Origin: Allocoleopsis franciscana PCC 7113
GTDB taxonomy: Bacteria > Cyanobacteriota > Cyanobacteriia > Cyanobacteriales > Coleofasciculaceae
DNA length: 64,000 nucleotides
Assembly: GCF_000317515.1 (NCBI RefSeq)
Contig: NC_019738.1
Coordinates: 5,854,001 to 5,918,000, forward strand
Direction of reading: 5' to 3'
Shown: positions 1 through 9,238 of the stretch, piece by piece
Layout: every line of letters begins with the position of its first letter
Position numbering within the stretch: position 1 is the stretch's first letter
Notes under the pieces: generated by a model
What the model saw: only the letters and a program-made list of their open reading frames with translations
The model's database searches: none
Told to the model about the DNA's origin: nothing
Translations under genes and position numbers: made by a program

Positions 1-122
1 TCCAGGCTGTCTCCGTAAACTTGTTCGGGTCTGTGGGCTGCATTTCCTAATAATGAATTCCAATTAAAAACTATCTCCCCAGTCGCAGTATAACAATCTC
101 CTCTACTCAACTCGGTATCCAT
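1..122 (-). CDS. Partial unidentified protein, N-terminal part only
   Basis: An open frame on the minus strand starts at an ATG (positions 122-120) and runs off the left edge. It encodes about 40 residues beginning MDTELSRGDCY and continuing through an IVFNWNSLLG segment. I do not recognise a family with confidence. The frame is also open for some 14 codons upstream of the ATG before a TGA, so the start is not certain. The gene is followed upstream by a short dispersed-repeat-like stretch and then by the end of ispH. Confidence 0.4.
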   Translation of the reverse strand, partial: MDTELSRGDCYTATGEIVFNWNSLLGNAAHRPEQVYGDSL

Positions 123-204
123 TAAGCGGGAAATATGGATGGGGAAGGATGAGCGAGGATTAGGTCAAGACTTACCTATTCTCTGGCTTAATACATCATG
201 TTCA

Positions 205-235
205 TAGGAGCAAGGCATACCTTGCCCCTACATGT
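205..235. repeat. Dispersed cyanobacterial repeat fragment (GCATACCTTGCCCCTAC type)
   Basis: The segment GGCATACCTTGCCCCTAC resembles a second copy near 60838-60868, where GTAGGGGCATGGCATACC and GTGCCCCTAC form a hairpin. Variants with TGTAGGGGCGAAGC occur near 19703 and 50910. It lies in the short gap between ispH and the partial gene at the left edge. No coding role is visible. Confidence 0.5.
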
Positions 236-243
236 AGAAAACC

Positions 244-1449
244 CTAAACCACCGCCACCGCCTTCAGCGCAAAAATCTTCTCGATCGCATCCTCCACCAC
301 TTTATCCGGTGTGGATGCTCCAGAAGTAACCCCGACAACAATTTTTCCAGCAGGAAGCCAGTTTTGGGTCATTTCCAAATCACGCCCTAATGGCTTATGT
401 TCCACCTGATTTTCTGACCCTATTCGGGCCGCACTATCGATGTGATAGGAAGGAATCCCCCGCTCAATTGCAATTTGTTGCAGTTGGGTGGTGTTGGAGG
501 AGTTGAAGCCGCCAATCACCACCATCAAGTCTAACTTTTGTTCAACTAGCCCCAACATGGCATCTTGCCGCTCTTGGGTGGCATCACAGATGGTGTTAAA
601 GCTGTGGAAGTGATTGTTTAAGTCCGTCGGGCCATACTTCTTCATCATCGTGCGCTCAAATAGCTTACCAATCTGCTCGGTTTCGCTTTTGAGCATGGTG
701 GTTTGGTTGGCAATGCCAATTTGCTCTAAATCCCGATCCGGGTCAAACCCTGAAGAACAAGCGCGACTAAACTTGGTCATAAACTCGTCACGATTTCCGC
801 CGTGGAGAATATAATCCGCGACATACTCTGCCTCTTTTAGATTGAGTACCACTAAGTATTTCCCGGCAAAGGAACTGGTGGCGACGGTTTCTTCGTGTTT
901 GTACTTACCGTGAATAATCGAGGTGTAGTCTTTTTTCTTGTGCTTCTCAACGGTATTCCAAACTTTGGACACCCAGGGACAGGTGGTATCGACAATTTTG
1001 CAGTTTTTGTCGTTTAACAACTGCATTTCCTGGACACTAGCACCAAAAGCTGGTAGTATTACCACGTCACCGCTATCGACAACGGAAAAGTCTTTTTTCC
1101 CGCCCTGAACTGGAATAAACCCGACTTCCATTTCCTGCAAGCGCTGATTCACGGATGGGTTATGAATGATTTCATTAGTCATCCAAATGCGCTCAGTGGG
1201 GAAGTGTTGACGAGCTTCATAAGCCATCGCCACGGCTCGCTCTACCCCCCAACAAAAGCCAAAGGCTTCCGCCAGTAAGATGGTAACTTCTCCCCGCTGA
1301 AGTCGATAGTTGTTGCTACGAATTTCTTGAATCAGGTTACTTTGATATTCTGACTGTAGCTGAGTGGCAACTTCGGCTTCGTGACCAAATCCCTTGCGAT
1401 GGTAATTTTCTGAACTATGGAGCGATCGCTTAAAGGCTTTTGTATCCAT
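244..1449 (-). CDS. ispH: 4-hydroxy-3-methylbut-2-enyl diphosphate reductase (IspH/LytB)
   Basis: This 401-residue enzyme catalyses the last step of the MEP isoprenoid pathway, reducing HMBPP to IPP and DMAPP with a [4Fe-4S] cluster. The three cluster cysteines are visible at C66 (in GFCWGVERA), C157 (in DTTCPWV) and C288 (in [10 protein letters not shown]). The conserved C-terminal [10 protein letters not shown] motif is also present. The length, about 90 residues longer than the E. coli protein, fits the cyanobacterial/plastid type with an N-terminal extension. In cyanobacteria the electrons come from ferredoxin. The next gene upstream is also on the minus strand, 90 bases away, so cotranscription is possible but unproven. 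Confidence 0.97.
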   Translation of the reverse strand: MDTKAFKRSLHSSENYHRKGFGHEAEVATQLQSEYQSNLIQEIRSNNYRLQRGEVTILLAEAFGFCWGVERAVAMAYEARQHFPTERIWMTNEIIHNPSVNQRLQEMEVGFIPVQGGKKDFSVVDSGDVVILPAFGASVQEMQLLNDKNCKIVDTTCPWVSKVWNTVEKHKKKDYTSIIHGKYKHEETVATSSFAGKYLVVLNLKEAEYVADYILHGGNRDEFMTKFSRACSSGFDPDRDLEQIGIANQTTMLKSETEQIGKLFERTMMKKYGPTDLNNHFHSFNTICDATQERQDAMLGLVEQKLDLMVVIGGFNSSNTTQLQQIAIERGIPSYHIDSAARIGSENQVEHKPLGRDLEMTQNWLPAGKIVVGVTSGASTPDKVVEDAIEKIFALKAVAVV

Positions 1450-1539
1450 GCAGCGTGTCCTACCTTTCGGATTGTAAATAACTCTTAATTCCCCTTGATC
1501 ATAGAATGTCAGAGTCTTGTTACTGGGAGAGTTACCTGT

Positions 1540-2382
1540 TCACTTCACCGCGACGGGTTCAAGAACGAGTTGGTTGAGGACTAAGAGAGCATTGCGCCAG
1601 ACGAAGTAGCCTTGAGGATTGAGGTGCAAGCCATCAGTACTGAGTTCAGTCTTCAGGTTACCATCGGTGTCGGCAAATAGAGGGTAAAGGTCGAGGAAAA
1701 TCACATTTTCCTCTTTGGCGATCGCCCTCAGCCGTTCGTTTAGTTCTCGGATACGAGGATTGGGAATAGCCAGAAGGCGATCGCGTCCTTCCCAGGTGAC
1801 GCTTTCAGCACTGTGGGGCAAAATCGATTGCACCACTATCTTGCTGCGAGGATGACTTCGCCGTAAATAGCGAATAATTAGCTCTTGGTTAGCCAAAATG
1901 GTTTCGTCTGTGATTCCCCGAATTAGATCATTAATCCCGATCATCACAAAAATCATCTCCGGTTCAGTTTTGTCGAATAGAGCCAATCGATTCAACAAAC
2001 CCTTCGAGGTTTCGCCGGAAATCCCTTGATTTAGCCAAGTGCGCTCTGGGGGCAATATCTCGCTGGGAAACCACAACGAGAGGGAATCTCCAGCGAGGAT
2101 GGTCAAATGTTTGGGTTGCTGTCGTGCGACCACATCCGCTTCTCGCCCTAGCAATTCTACCCACTGTTGGTAATTCAGCAGATGGCGGGGTCCTAATTCA
2201 GGCACTGAGTCAGACGGTTTCGAGTCCAATAAGCGTGTTGCTGCCGCTGAGTGGATCACGGGAGAGGCCATTGACCAATCGTATTTGCGTAGTAATACTA
2301 AGGCGATCGCTAACATGAGTAACCCATTAGCCGCGAGGGAAAAGAACGCCCAAGTCGGAAAAGTCTTCGAGTGAGTGGACAC
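1540..2382 (-). CDS. SGNH/GDSL-family hydrolase, membrane-anchored
   Basis: This 280-residue protein has an N-terminal hydrophobic segment (about residues 9-31), suggesting an uncleaved anchor or signal peptide, followed by an SGNH hydrolase fold. Block I is GDS with S100, block II is around G123, block III is GIND with N151, and block V is DGLHLN with D250 and H253. All catalytic positions are therefore intact. Such enzymes hydrolyse esters, often acetyl groups on polysaccharides or lysophospholipids; the substrate cannot be told from sequence. The gene lies upstream of ispH in the same direction. Confidence 0.88.
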   Translation of the reverse strand: MSTHSKTFPTWAFFSLAANGLLMLAIALVLLRKYDWSMASPVIHSAAATRLLDSKPSDSVPELGPRHLLNYQQWVELLGREADVVARQQPKHLTILAGDSLSLWFPSEILPPERTWLNQGISGETSKGLLNRLALFDKTEPEMIFVMIGINDLIRGITDETILANQELIIRYLRRSHPRSKIVVQSILPHSAESVTWEGRDRLLAIPNPRIRELNERLRAIAKEENVIFLDLYPLFADTDGNLKTELSTDGLHLNPQGYFVWRNALLVLNQLVLEPVAVK

Positions 2383-2829
2383 TTGATCAATCTAGCATCG
2401 GGTTTGAATCAGATTTTAGTGGTATTCTACTCATCCACTCAAACAAACTTTTCTTTGCCACTTTTTCCAACCTGCTCAAAGTGCCCCACTTTTGATGGCA
2501 AAGTCTCTAAGTGCCCAGGTGTTTGCTCGGTACAACAGACAGGTTAACGCAATTCCCCAGAGGCTCCAGCCAGACCAAATCCGGATGTAAATTCCTCCCT
2601 TAAGGTTCCATCGCCCAGTCACAAGACCCTTCCCTTGTTCACGGCTGTCTCTATCTGGAGCCACAGGAATGAGTGAAGAGGGGGTTGGAAGGAACAGTCA
2701 TCTTGAGTAATGCAGAATTTGCATGAGAATCTTTCCTCCTGTTCATCTTCTCAACCATCGGAGGATGGACATCGAGCTGGATAGAAGGCATATAATAGTA
2801 TCATAAGCTACAGAATTTGTCTTTATTTT
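2383..2829. other. 447-bp intergenic region without a convincing gene
   Basis: This gap separates divergently transcribed genes. A 62-codon minus-strand frame at 2476-2664 has a hydrophobic core but no recognisable family or strong ribosome site, so I do not call it. An AT-rich stretch around 2785-2828 (ATATAATAGTATCATAAG) precedes the next plus-strand gene and could contain its promoter. Confidence 0.4.
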
Positions 2830-3378
2830 GTGATTTTCCAACGATTGGAAAAGATTTTAAGTACGCATAGGCAAGTTGAAAGCGAATTTTTAACTCCTCC
2901 AGCAGCGGAACTTATACCTCAAGCCCCTATGAAGCGTAAATTTTTTAGTGTTATTTTTGTCACCTGCGCCACTTCACTATGGCTAGCACCCACGCCAGAA
3001 GCCTTCGCCCATAGTATCGAGCCTCAGGCGAATGTAGATGCGTCACAGGCGTTGCTGTCTGAGAAAGGCAACAGTAAAAGTGAGAGTAGTGCCTTAACGG
3101 ACGATCAAGGATTGAGACTAGAATCTCAATCCACAGCCGAGACTACAGCCTCTGTTGTTGCTACTGCTTCTGAGACTCGTGAGTCGAGTCAGCCAAGCTC
3201 CTCTACTCAAACCGTTCAGGTCAATAAAATCGTAGGAGGAATTTTCGGTATCTTCCTCTTAATTGGCTACATCTTAGGAGGGCTTCAGTATAGAAAATAT
3301 CGTTCTCGTCGGGCGACAGTTCTACTTCGGCAAATTGAAACCTTAGAAAGAATCTGGAAGATGGAACATTATCGTTAG
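2830..3378 (+). CDS. Hypothetical secreted or membrane protein, single C-terminal TM
   Basis: The frame opens at a GTG (2830) giving 182 residues. An internal ATG at 2929 (residue 34) gives a product beginning MKRKFFSVIFVTCATSLWLA, which is a good Sec signal peptide ending near AFAHS. The internal start may therefore be the true one, giving 149 residues. A low-complexity Ser/Thr/Glu linker follows, then one transmembrane helix at about residues 136-157 and a short basic cytoplasmic tail ending near KMEHYR. I recognise no domain. The arrangement is that of a small bitopic membrane protein of unknown function. Confidence 0.6.
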   Translation: MIFQRLEKILSTHRQVESEFLTPPAAELIPQAPMKRKFFSVIFVTCATSLWLAPTPEAFAHSIEPQANVDASQALLSEKGNSKSESSALTDDQGLRLESQSTAETTASVVATASETRESSQPSSSTQTVQVNKIVGGIFGIFLLIGYILGGLQYRKYRSRRATVLLRQIETLERIWKMEHYR

Positions 3379-3474
3379 CTCAAGAGGATCACTAGACTTG
3401 CGATCGCAACAATAACCACTTTGCCAGAGATTTAGCCTCAGATCATTCCCAGGTTTTTCCCCAAACAACAGAAA

Positions 3475-3501
3475 GAGTGGCTTCAACCTGAAAACCACTC
3501 C
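3475..3501. terminator. Possible bidirectional hairpin between convergent genes
   Basis: GAGTGG and CCACTC form a 6-bp stem around a 14-base loop, followed by CTTTATG rather than a clean T run. It lies between the small membrane protein and the convergent amt gene. This is a weak terminator candidate. Confidence 0.3.
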
Positions 3502-3634
3502 TTTATGCATTGACTAAGATAAGCATGAACCAAAGTTGCTACGACTTTCACGGATGCCTTAACAACTGAAGGTTTTTCTTCGACCCATCAAGCCATTAGG
3601 CTTAGGAAATAAGGCCTGTCTTTCTACTTAACGT

Positions 3635-5308
3635 TTACCGCATGGGGCTATCAATTACATTGCCCGTACTACCCGTCATACCACTGGACATGCTATGTAT
3701 GCCACCTGCACCCGTTTCTTTGAGAAAACCACTGTAGGCTTCCATGCCATGTTCGCCAATATCTAAACCTTCTAGTTCCTCTTCTGGAGTCACACGGATA
3801 CCCAGGGTGGCCTTGAGTGCCAACCAGAAGATAGTACTCAGAAGAACCGTCATACCTGCGACTGTAACAATTCCGACAATTTGATGCAGCAGTTGGGTGA
3901 AGTTACCTCCAAAAAACAATCCGGCAGCCGGCCCTGCGGTGTAGAGTGGAGCGCCTCCCCGTAGTTCAACATTCGGTCCGACGCTAAATAAACCTACTGC
4001 CAACGTTCCCCACACCCCACAAACGAGGTGGACTGAAGTCGCACCTACGGGGTCATCAATTTTGATTCGGTCAAAGAAGGTAACAGCGAAAACAACCAAG
4101 ATGCCCGCCACAATGCCAATAATTGCAGAGGACGGAATGTTAATCCAAGCACAACTGGCTGTCACTCCAACTAAGCCCGCCAAGATACCGTTAATAATCA
4201 TGGAGAGGTCTGGCTTGCCAAGATACAGCCAAGCCGTAGCTGTAGCAGCTACTCCACCAAATGCTGCTGCTGTATTAGTTGTGATGGCAATATGAGCGAT
4301 CGCACCAGGGTCAACTGCCATGGTAGAACCTGGGTTAAAGCCAAACCATCCTAGCCAGAGAATTAAGCAACCTAAAGTGGCAATACTCATATTGTGACCA
4401 GGAAGTGCCGTTATTCGACCATCCTGATATTTACCCAAGCGAGGCCCCAAGAAGGCCGCTCCCATCAGAGCTGCCCAGCCTCCAACGGAGTGAACCACCG
4501 TAGAACCCGCAAAATCCCAGAAGCCTAATTTAGCCAGCCAGCCACCTCCCCAGATCCAGTGTCCGGTGATCGGATAAGCAAGCCCCACCAATAAGATGCT
4601 GAAAATCAAGAAGTCAGTGAACTTAATCCGCTCAGCCACAGCACCAGATACAATCGTGGCGGCTGTTCCAGCAAAGGCTAATTGGAAGAAGAACTTAGCC
4701 ATGAGTGGCACTCCAGTCCAATTGAGCGAACCGAAGATTCCCTTGTAAGCATCTCCGATTGCAGGACTGTTATCCGCTCCACTTAAAAAGAATCCGCCAG
4801 TGCCCATAAAGGCATTACCATCGCTGAACATTAAACCAAATCCAATGATCCAGAAAGCGATGGTAGACAGAGCAAACACGATCAAGTTTTTGGCCAAAAC
4901 GTTGACGGCATTCTTTTGGCGGCAGAAACCCGTTTCTAACATCCCAAAGCCAGCGTTCATAAAGAACACCAACATGCCAGCAACCATCACCCACATGGTG
5001 TCTAGACCCACCTTTAGGTTGGCTAATTGCTCTTCGGTGCTCGGAGGAGCCTGAGCAACAGCGGCATAACTCCAAACCAAGAAAATAATTGAGGCAAGGG
5101 GGATGCAGGCTTTCCAACTCGGACTCAGCCGCTTAATTCCAGTAGCCAATTTCTGGAAAAATAAAGATGTGCCCAAAAATTGGCTGGGTTGACTTGCTGT
5201 GTGTCGCCTCCTTTGATTTGGCGATTTTTTCTTCTTGAAATTTTTTTTGAATCTTAGTCTAGACATCTTCACTGAACTTTCCTTAATGTGTGAAACACAT
5301 CCCAACAT
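3635..5308 (-). CDS. amt: Ammonium transporter, Amt family
   Basis: This 557-residue polytopic protein has the Amt/MEP/Rh signatures: [38 protein letters not shown], a first-pore-histidine region [34 protein letters not shown] and the second histidine in [15 protein letters not shown]. It conducts ammonium across the inner membrane. The N-terminus is long: about 65 residues, rich in K and R, precede a hydrophobic signal-like segment. A start at residue 15 (MSRLRFKK) is as plausible as the first ATG. I looked upstream for an NtcA box (GTAN8TAC) and did not find one. No glnB/glnK gene lies beside it here. Confidence 0.96.
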   Translation of the reverse strand: MLGCVSHIKESSVKMSRLRFKKNFKKKKSPNQRRRHTASQPSQFLGTSLFFQKLATGIKRLSPSWKACIPLASIIFLVWSYAAVAQAPPSTEEQLANLKVGLDTMWVMVAGMLVFFMNAGFGMLETGFCRQKNAVNVLAKNLIVFALSTIAFWIIGFGLMFSDGNAFMGTGGFFLSGADNSPAIGDAYKGIFGSLNWTGVPLMAKFFFQLAFAGTAATIVSGAVAERIKFTDFLIFSILLVGLAYPITGHWIWGGGWLAKLGFWDFAGSTVVHSVGGWAALMGAAFLGPRLGKYQDGRITALPGHNMSIATLGCLILWLGWFGFNPGSTMAVDPGAIAHIAITTNTAAAFGGVAATATAWLYLGKPDLSMIINGILAGLVGVTASCAWINIPSSAIIGIVAGILVVFAVTFFDRIKIDDPVGATSVHLVCGVWGTLAVGLFSVGPNVELRGGAPLYTAGPAAGLFFGGNFTQLLHQIVGIVTVAGMTVLLSTIFWLALKATLGIRVTPEEELEGLDIGEHGMEAYSGFLKETGAGGIHSMSSGMTGSTGNVIDSPMR

Positions 5309-5957
5309 TTAGCCAAAAAGCTGTAAATCAATCCAAATATAATTGGCAATCACAGCTTACTTGATAGAATCTGCACGAGATAACTCCGCTCCTCTTTACA
5401 GGTTCTACTGTCAGTTGTTAGAGCACTGCTAGCTTAAGGAAGCGGTAAGTTTTCTAAGCTGAATTGTCATCTATAAGACAAAACCGTACAAATAACTGGG
5501 GAGATAGTCAAGAGGCTGAATTCCTCTGAATAGAAGGTTATTCAGAGTTTGGAACTTTCAAGTTTTGTACGTTCTCAATCTGGTTTTCTGTATCAAAATA
5601 TACTTTTTGCCCTAGAGACTCTAAACCTTTAGCAAGTCTTAGAGGGGAGAGAAATATCTTAGGCAGCTTGCTTAGTTGCAAATAGCTCTGAGAAGAAGAA
5701 TGGTAACGGTTATATGTCGTCAATACAATATTTAGCTTTTTGGTCAATTTTTTGGGAAATTTCGTGTAGGTTTTGGCAGCTCTTTTAAGCAATGAATGGC
5801 AAATTTAAAATACTACATTTTCTATGCTGGTAGTTTTTTTCCAGCTTTTTGTAAGAAAAATTAACAAATCGGAACTTTTCTGGTCTCCCTTTCGTCTCTC
5901 TGTGGAAAGAGTGAACGCAAAGTCTTTGAACCTCCCGAAAGCCAAAATTTCGGTAAG
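5309..5957. other. Long intergenic region upstream of amt and the SLH gene
   Basis: About 650 bases separate these divergent genes. It probably holds both promoters. An 84-codon minus-strand frame at 5538-5792 is Lys/Leu-rich without a recognisable domain; I treat it as doubtful and do not annotate it. No RNA gene or repeat was seen. Confidence 0.4.
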
Positions 5958-5990
5958 GTGAAAGAATTCTTTTTTAGAGGACAGTGGTCT

Positions 5991-7241
5991 ATGTCTCGTT
6001 TGTCTGCTTGGAACTCAGGAAGCTCTACCCTGTTGGTCTTGGGATTAGCGGTTGGTGCTACCGCGCCCATTGTAATGTCAGCACCAGCGACAGCCGCCAA
6101 CTTTGTAGATATTCAACGTCACTGGGCGCAACCCTTCATTGAAGCCCTGGCGCAAGAAAACTTAATTAATGGATTTTCAGATCAAACCTTTAGACCTGAC
6201 CAGCCCGTGACTCGTGCTCAGTTTGCGGCGATGATTCAGCAAGCCTTTGACGAAAATAACGTACAGTTGTCACGAGAGTTCGATGAGGCGGCGGCTGACT
6301 ATTGGATCAGTCGGGATTTGGACAATAACAGCTCGTCGAACCGTCAATTACGCTTATCTGACCCGCTTTCTAGAGGGCAAGTACTTGCTGCCCTAGCTGA
6401 TGGTTTAGGTTTGTCTCCCAGAGGTTCAGCCGATAATATCTTAAACTTCTACAGAGATGCCTCACAAATTCCTCGTGCAGCACGAGAACCCGTAGCCGCT
6501 GCAACACAACAGGGGATTGTTGTCAATTATCCTGATGTGAGCTATCTCGATCCCATGAAAACGGCAACCCGCGCTGATGTTGCCGCCTTTATTTATCAAG
6601 CCTTAGCGAATGAAGGAGTACTAGCTCCCATTTCCAACCGAACACAAGCCTTTAACTATATTGTTCGGGTGAATTCTGGAACCAATCAAGCCATAAACAA
6701 TCGCTCTAATAATCAAACAATAACCAACAATAGAAATACCAGAACGGCACAATACAAAGTGGCAAGAGGTACACCCCTTAATGTTGAATACCCACAGTCA
6801 GACCAGATCATTTTAGCTCCTGGCGAAACCCGAAATTTAACCTTAGTGGTTGCCGAAGATATTAAAAACTCACAAGGAGAAATTGTAATTCCCAGGAATA
6901 GTGAGATAGAGGGTCAAATTGTACCGCGTTATAGTGGCTCTCAGTTTCTAGGCGCTCAGTTTGTGGCTCAAAGATTGATGATTGGTGGTGAATCCTACAA
7001 CAATATCAACGTAACATCCTCACTTCTGACGGCTCAGCAACCAGAAGCTCCCAAACCACCCCGAAGCTTAGGAGATGCTGCACTGAGTGTATTGACTGGC
7101 GTTTTAACAGGTCGGTCTTCTACAGCTAACCAACAACAGAAACCGATTGTTATTGACCCAAGTAGTGATTTACAGTTGACCGTTGGTTCTGACTTCTATG
7201 TGAATAGCATTACCCCCACCTCAATGCCATCGGCAAGATGA
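5991..7241 (+). CDS. S-layer homology (SLH) domain surface protein
   Basis: The ATG at 5991 is preferred over a GTG at 5958 because AGAGGA sits 9 bases ahead and the product begins MSRLSAWNSG with a typical signal peptide ending at ATAAN. The roughly 416-residue protein then has three SLH-like repeats. The first contains HWAQPFIEALAQENLINGF and RPDQPVTRAQFAAMI; the second is around LSDPLSRGQVLAALADGL; the third includes MKTATRADVAAFIYQAL. SLH repeats bind pyruvylated cell-wall polymers. An Asn-rich linker (about residues 220-240) leads to a C-terminal domain rich in beta strands with LNVEYPQSDQIILAPGETR. It is probably periplasmic or cell-surface; the partner of the C-terminal domain is unknown. 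Confidence 0.88.
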   Translation: MSRLSAWNSGSSTLLVLGLAVGATAPIVMSAPATAANFVDIQRHWAQPFIEALAQENLINGFSDQTFRPDQPVTRAQFAAMIQQAFDENNVQLSREFDEAAADYWISRDLDNNSSSNRQLRLSDPLSRGQVLAALADGLGLSPRGSADNILNFYRDASQIPRAAREPVAAATQQGIVVNYPDVSYLDPMKTATRADVAAFIYQALANEGVLAPISNRTQAFNYIVRVNSGTNQAINNRSNNQTITNNRNTRTAQYKVARGTPLNVEYPQSDQIILAPGETRNLTLVVAEDIKNSQGEIVIPRNSEIEGQIVPRYSGSQFLGAQFVAQRLMIGGESYNNINVTSSLLTAQQPEAPKPPRSLGDAALSVLTGVLTGRSSTANQQQKPIVIDPSSDLQLTVGSDFYVNSITPTSMPSAR

Positions 7242-7301
7242 AGAAAGCATCCCTAACGCCATGATTTAACCCTTCTCTATAACACAAGGTTTTCTATTGG
7301 C

Positions 7302-7829
7302 TTAGGGCATTTTCGTTAAGTATTGTTGGTAGCCCAGTTCATCGAGCTGGGCTTGCTTATCTAGAACAGATTGAGCTAAGTTTTGGCGATACTGCTGTAC
7401 TTTTTCGAGTAATTCTGGTTGGTGAGATGCCAAAATCTGCACGGCTAATAAACCTGCATTTTTAGCATTGCCGATCGCCACTGTAGCCACTGGAATCCCC
7501 GCAGGCATTTGTACAATTGAGTAGAGGGAATCAACACCTTGTAAATGACGAGTGGCTACAGGAACACCAATCACCGGCAAAGGCGTGAGAGACGCTACCA
7601 TTCCCGGCAGATGGGCGGCTCCTCCAGCACCGGCGATAATTACCTTGAGTCCGCGTTGATGGGCTTCTTGGGCGTATTTCACCATCTGTTCCGGCGTGCG
7701 GTGGGCAGAAACAATCGCCACTTCACAGGGCACGCTGAATTCTTCACAAACCGCGATCGCACCCTGCATTGTGGGTAAATCGGAATCGCTGCCCATAATA
7801 ATGCCAACTAAAGGTTTGTCTGTCGTCAT
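7302..7829 (-). CDS. purE: 5-(carboxyamino)imidazole ribonucleotide mutase (PurE class I)
   Basis: This 175-residue protein converts N5-CAIR to CAIR in de novo purine synthesis. It shows the PurE signatures [12 protein letters not shown] near the N-terminus, [14 protein letters not shown] with the catalytic His-Arg, and [15 protein letters not shown]. The length matches the family. It is transcribed divergently from nagA, 112 bases away; no purK is adjacent. Confidence 0.96.
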   Translation of the reverse strand: MTTDKPLVGIIMGSDSDLPTMQGAIAVCEEFSVPCEVAIVSAHRTPEQMVKYAQEAHQRGLKVIIAGAGGAAHLPGMVASLTPLPVIGVPVATRHLQGVDSLYSIVQMPAGIPVATVAIGNAKNAGLLAVQILASHQPELLEKVQQYRQNLAQSVLDKQAQLDELGYQQYLTKMP

Positions 7830-7839
7830 GGTTCAAACA

Positions 7840-7863
7840 GTTGAAGGTTGAGGGTTGAAAGTT
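7840..7863. repeat. GGTTGAA-type short tandem repeat
   Basis: A run of GTTGAAGG, TTGAGGG and TTGAAAG units lies between purE and nagA. The same heptamer-like pattern recurs near 23400-23416 and 25506-25548. It fits the short tandemly repeated repetitive (STRR) sequences known from filamentous cyanobacteria. Confidence 0.55.
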
Positions 7864-7941
7864 ATAAGCTGCAACCTGCTATAGCAAAGCGGTAGCGAAG
7901 TTAGCACATCACCTTCAACCAAAGGAAAGGATAAAGCACAA

Positions 7942-9141
7942 ATGTCTCCCAATCTGGATATTATCAATGCTCGTGTGCCCGGTTATCAGGGTTTGCAGCA
8001 AATTAGGGTCGATGAGCAAGGCATGATTGCCTGCATTGAGCCAATGGAGAGCAACTTATCTATCGGGGTAGCTGATGAATCGTCACGGCTTGATGTGGCT
8101 GGGGATTGGGTGTCACTGGGCGGTGTTGATTTACAAATTAATGGGGGATTGGGCTTAGCGTTCACAGACTTGAGTCTAGATGATGAATACACATTAAAAA
8201 AAATTTGTCAATACCTATGGAATCAGGGCGTTGATGCTTTCCTGCCGACTCTCGTCACGACTTCGGTGGAAAATATTCAGCGATCGCTTGGTGTCATGGA
8301 TGAGTTTGTCGCATCTTACCCCCTCCTTAGTAAGGGGGGGCAAGAAGGAGTCGGAGTTGCTCAGATTTTGGGTGTCCATTTAGAAGGGCCATTTCTCAAT
8401 CCCCAAAAGCGGGGAGCTCATCCTGCCGAGTACTTGCTGCCGTTGACGATTGATCAGGTGAAGCGGGTGTTGGGGGATTATGCCCATGTTGTGAAAGTGA
8501 TGACGCTGGCACCGGAATTAGACACAACGGGAGAGGTAATTCCTTATTTGCGATCGCTTGGGATTACCGTGAGTTTGGGACACTCTCAGGCAACCGCAAC
8601 CCAAGCCGAGGATGCCTTTAAACTAGGAGCATCAATGGTGACTCATGCCTTTAATGCCATGCCGGGACTGCACCACCGAGAACCGGGACTTTTAGGTGCC
8701 GCCCTTGTCCATCCCGGCGTCTACTGTGGTCTAATTGCGGATGGTCAGCATGTCAGTCCGACCATGATGCAGCTACTGTTACGTGCCGGTTGCTACGAAA
8801 AAGGGCTGTTTTTGGTGAGCGATGCCTTGGCACCCATCGGATTATCGGATGGAGTTTACCCTTGGGATATGCGCCAAATTGAAGTGAAAAATGGTACAGC
8901 ACGATTAGCCGATGGTACCTTGGCGGGGACAACGTTGCCGTTGTTGGTGGGGGTAGAAAATTTGGTGCAGTGGGGGATGTGTGGAGTAGAAGAAGCGATC
9001 GCACTGGCGACGGAAGCACCTCGACGTGCGATCGATCTACCTGGAATTGCTGTGAATCAAGCCGCAAAGCTGTTGCGTTGGCATCTATATGAAGCAACAT
9101 CCAAACTCACCTGGCAACGCTTAATCTTGGAAAAAAGCTAA
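7942..9141 (+). CDS. nagA: N-acetylglucosamine-6-phosphate deacetylase
   Basis: This 399-residue amidohydrolase-superfamily enzyme removes acetate from GlcNAc-6-P in amino-sugar recycling. Metal and substrate motifs are visible: LGVHLEGPFLNPQKRGAH, LGHSQAT, THAFNAM and the catalytic Asp in LVSDALAPIG. An unusual in-frame insert, SYPLLSKGGQEGVGVA, at about residues 124-140 is encoded by a G/C-run dispersed repeat (8316-8345) found elsewhere in the window. It lies in a surface-loop position just ahead of the HLEGP metal motif, and the frame is preserved. No nagB is adjacent. Confidence 0.95.
   Translation: MSPNLDIINARVPGYQGLQQIRVDEQGMIACIEPMESNLSIGVADESSRLDVAGDWVSLGGVDLQINGGLGLAFTDLSLDDEYTLKKICQYLWNQGVDAFLPTLVTTSVENIQRSLGVMDEFVASYPLLSKGGQEGVGVAQILGVHLEGPFLNPQKRGAHPAEYLLPLTIDQVKRVLGDYAHVVKVMTLAPELDTTGEVIPYLRSLGITVSLGHSQATATQAEDAFKLGASMVTHAFNAMPGLHHREPGLLGAALVHPGVYCGLIADGQHVSPTMMQLLLRAGCYEKGLFLVSDALAPIGLSDGVYPWDMRQIEVKNGTARLADGTLAGTTLPLLVGVENLVQWGMCGVEEAIALATEAPRRAIDLPGIAVNQAAKLLRWHLYEATSKLTWQRLILEKS
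8316..8345. repeat. G/C-run dispersed repeat domesticated inside nagA
   Basis: The core CCCCCTCCTTAGTAAGGGGG is nearly the same as the core of the MITE at 11057-11157 and related to copies at 32953-32986, 47733-47778 and 60404-60441. Here it is read in frame as PLLSKGGQEGV. Confidence 0.7.
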
Positions 9142-9238
9142 ATCATTGAAACTGCGTTTGTGCAAGCCTACTTAGACTGAATCATTCGATTAATCACCCG
9201 ATGAATTGCATAAGAGGCAGAGGTTAGTGAGATAAGTA

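Noticed and set aside
2476-2664. 62-codon minus-strand frame with a hydrophobic centre
   Set aside because: No ribosome site or family could be supported; it may be a chance frame in a promoter region.
5309-5540. NtcA binding site (GTAN8TAC) upstream of amt
   Set aside because: I scanned both strands by eye and found no match with correct spacing.
5538-5792. 84-codon minus-strand frame upstream of amt
   Set aside because: Lys/Leu-rich low-information product, AT-rich DNA and no recognisable domain.
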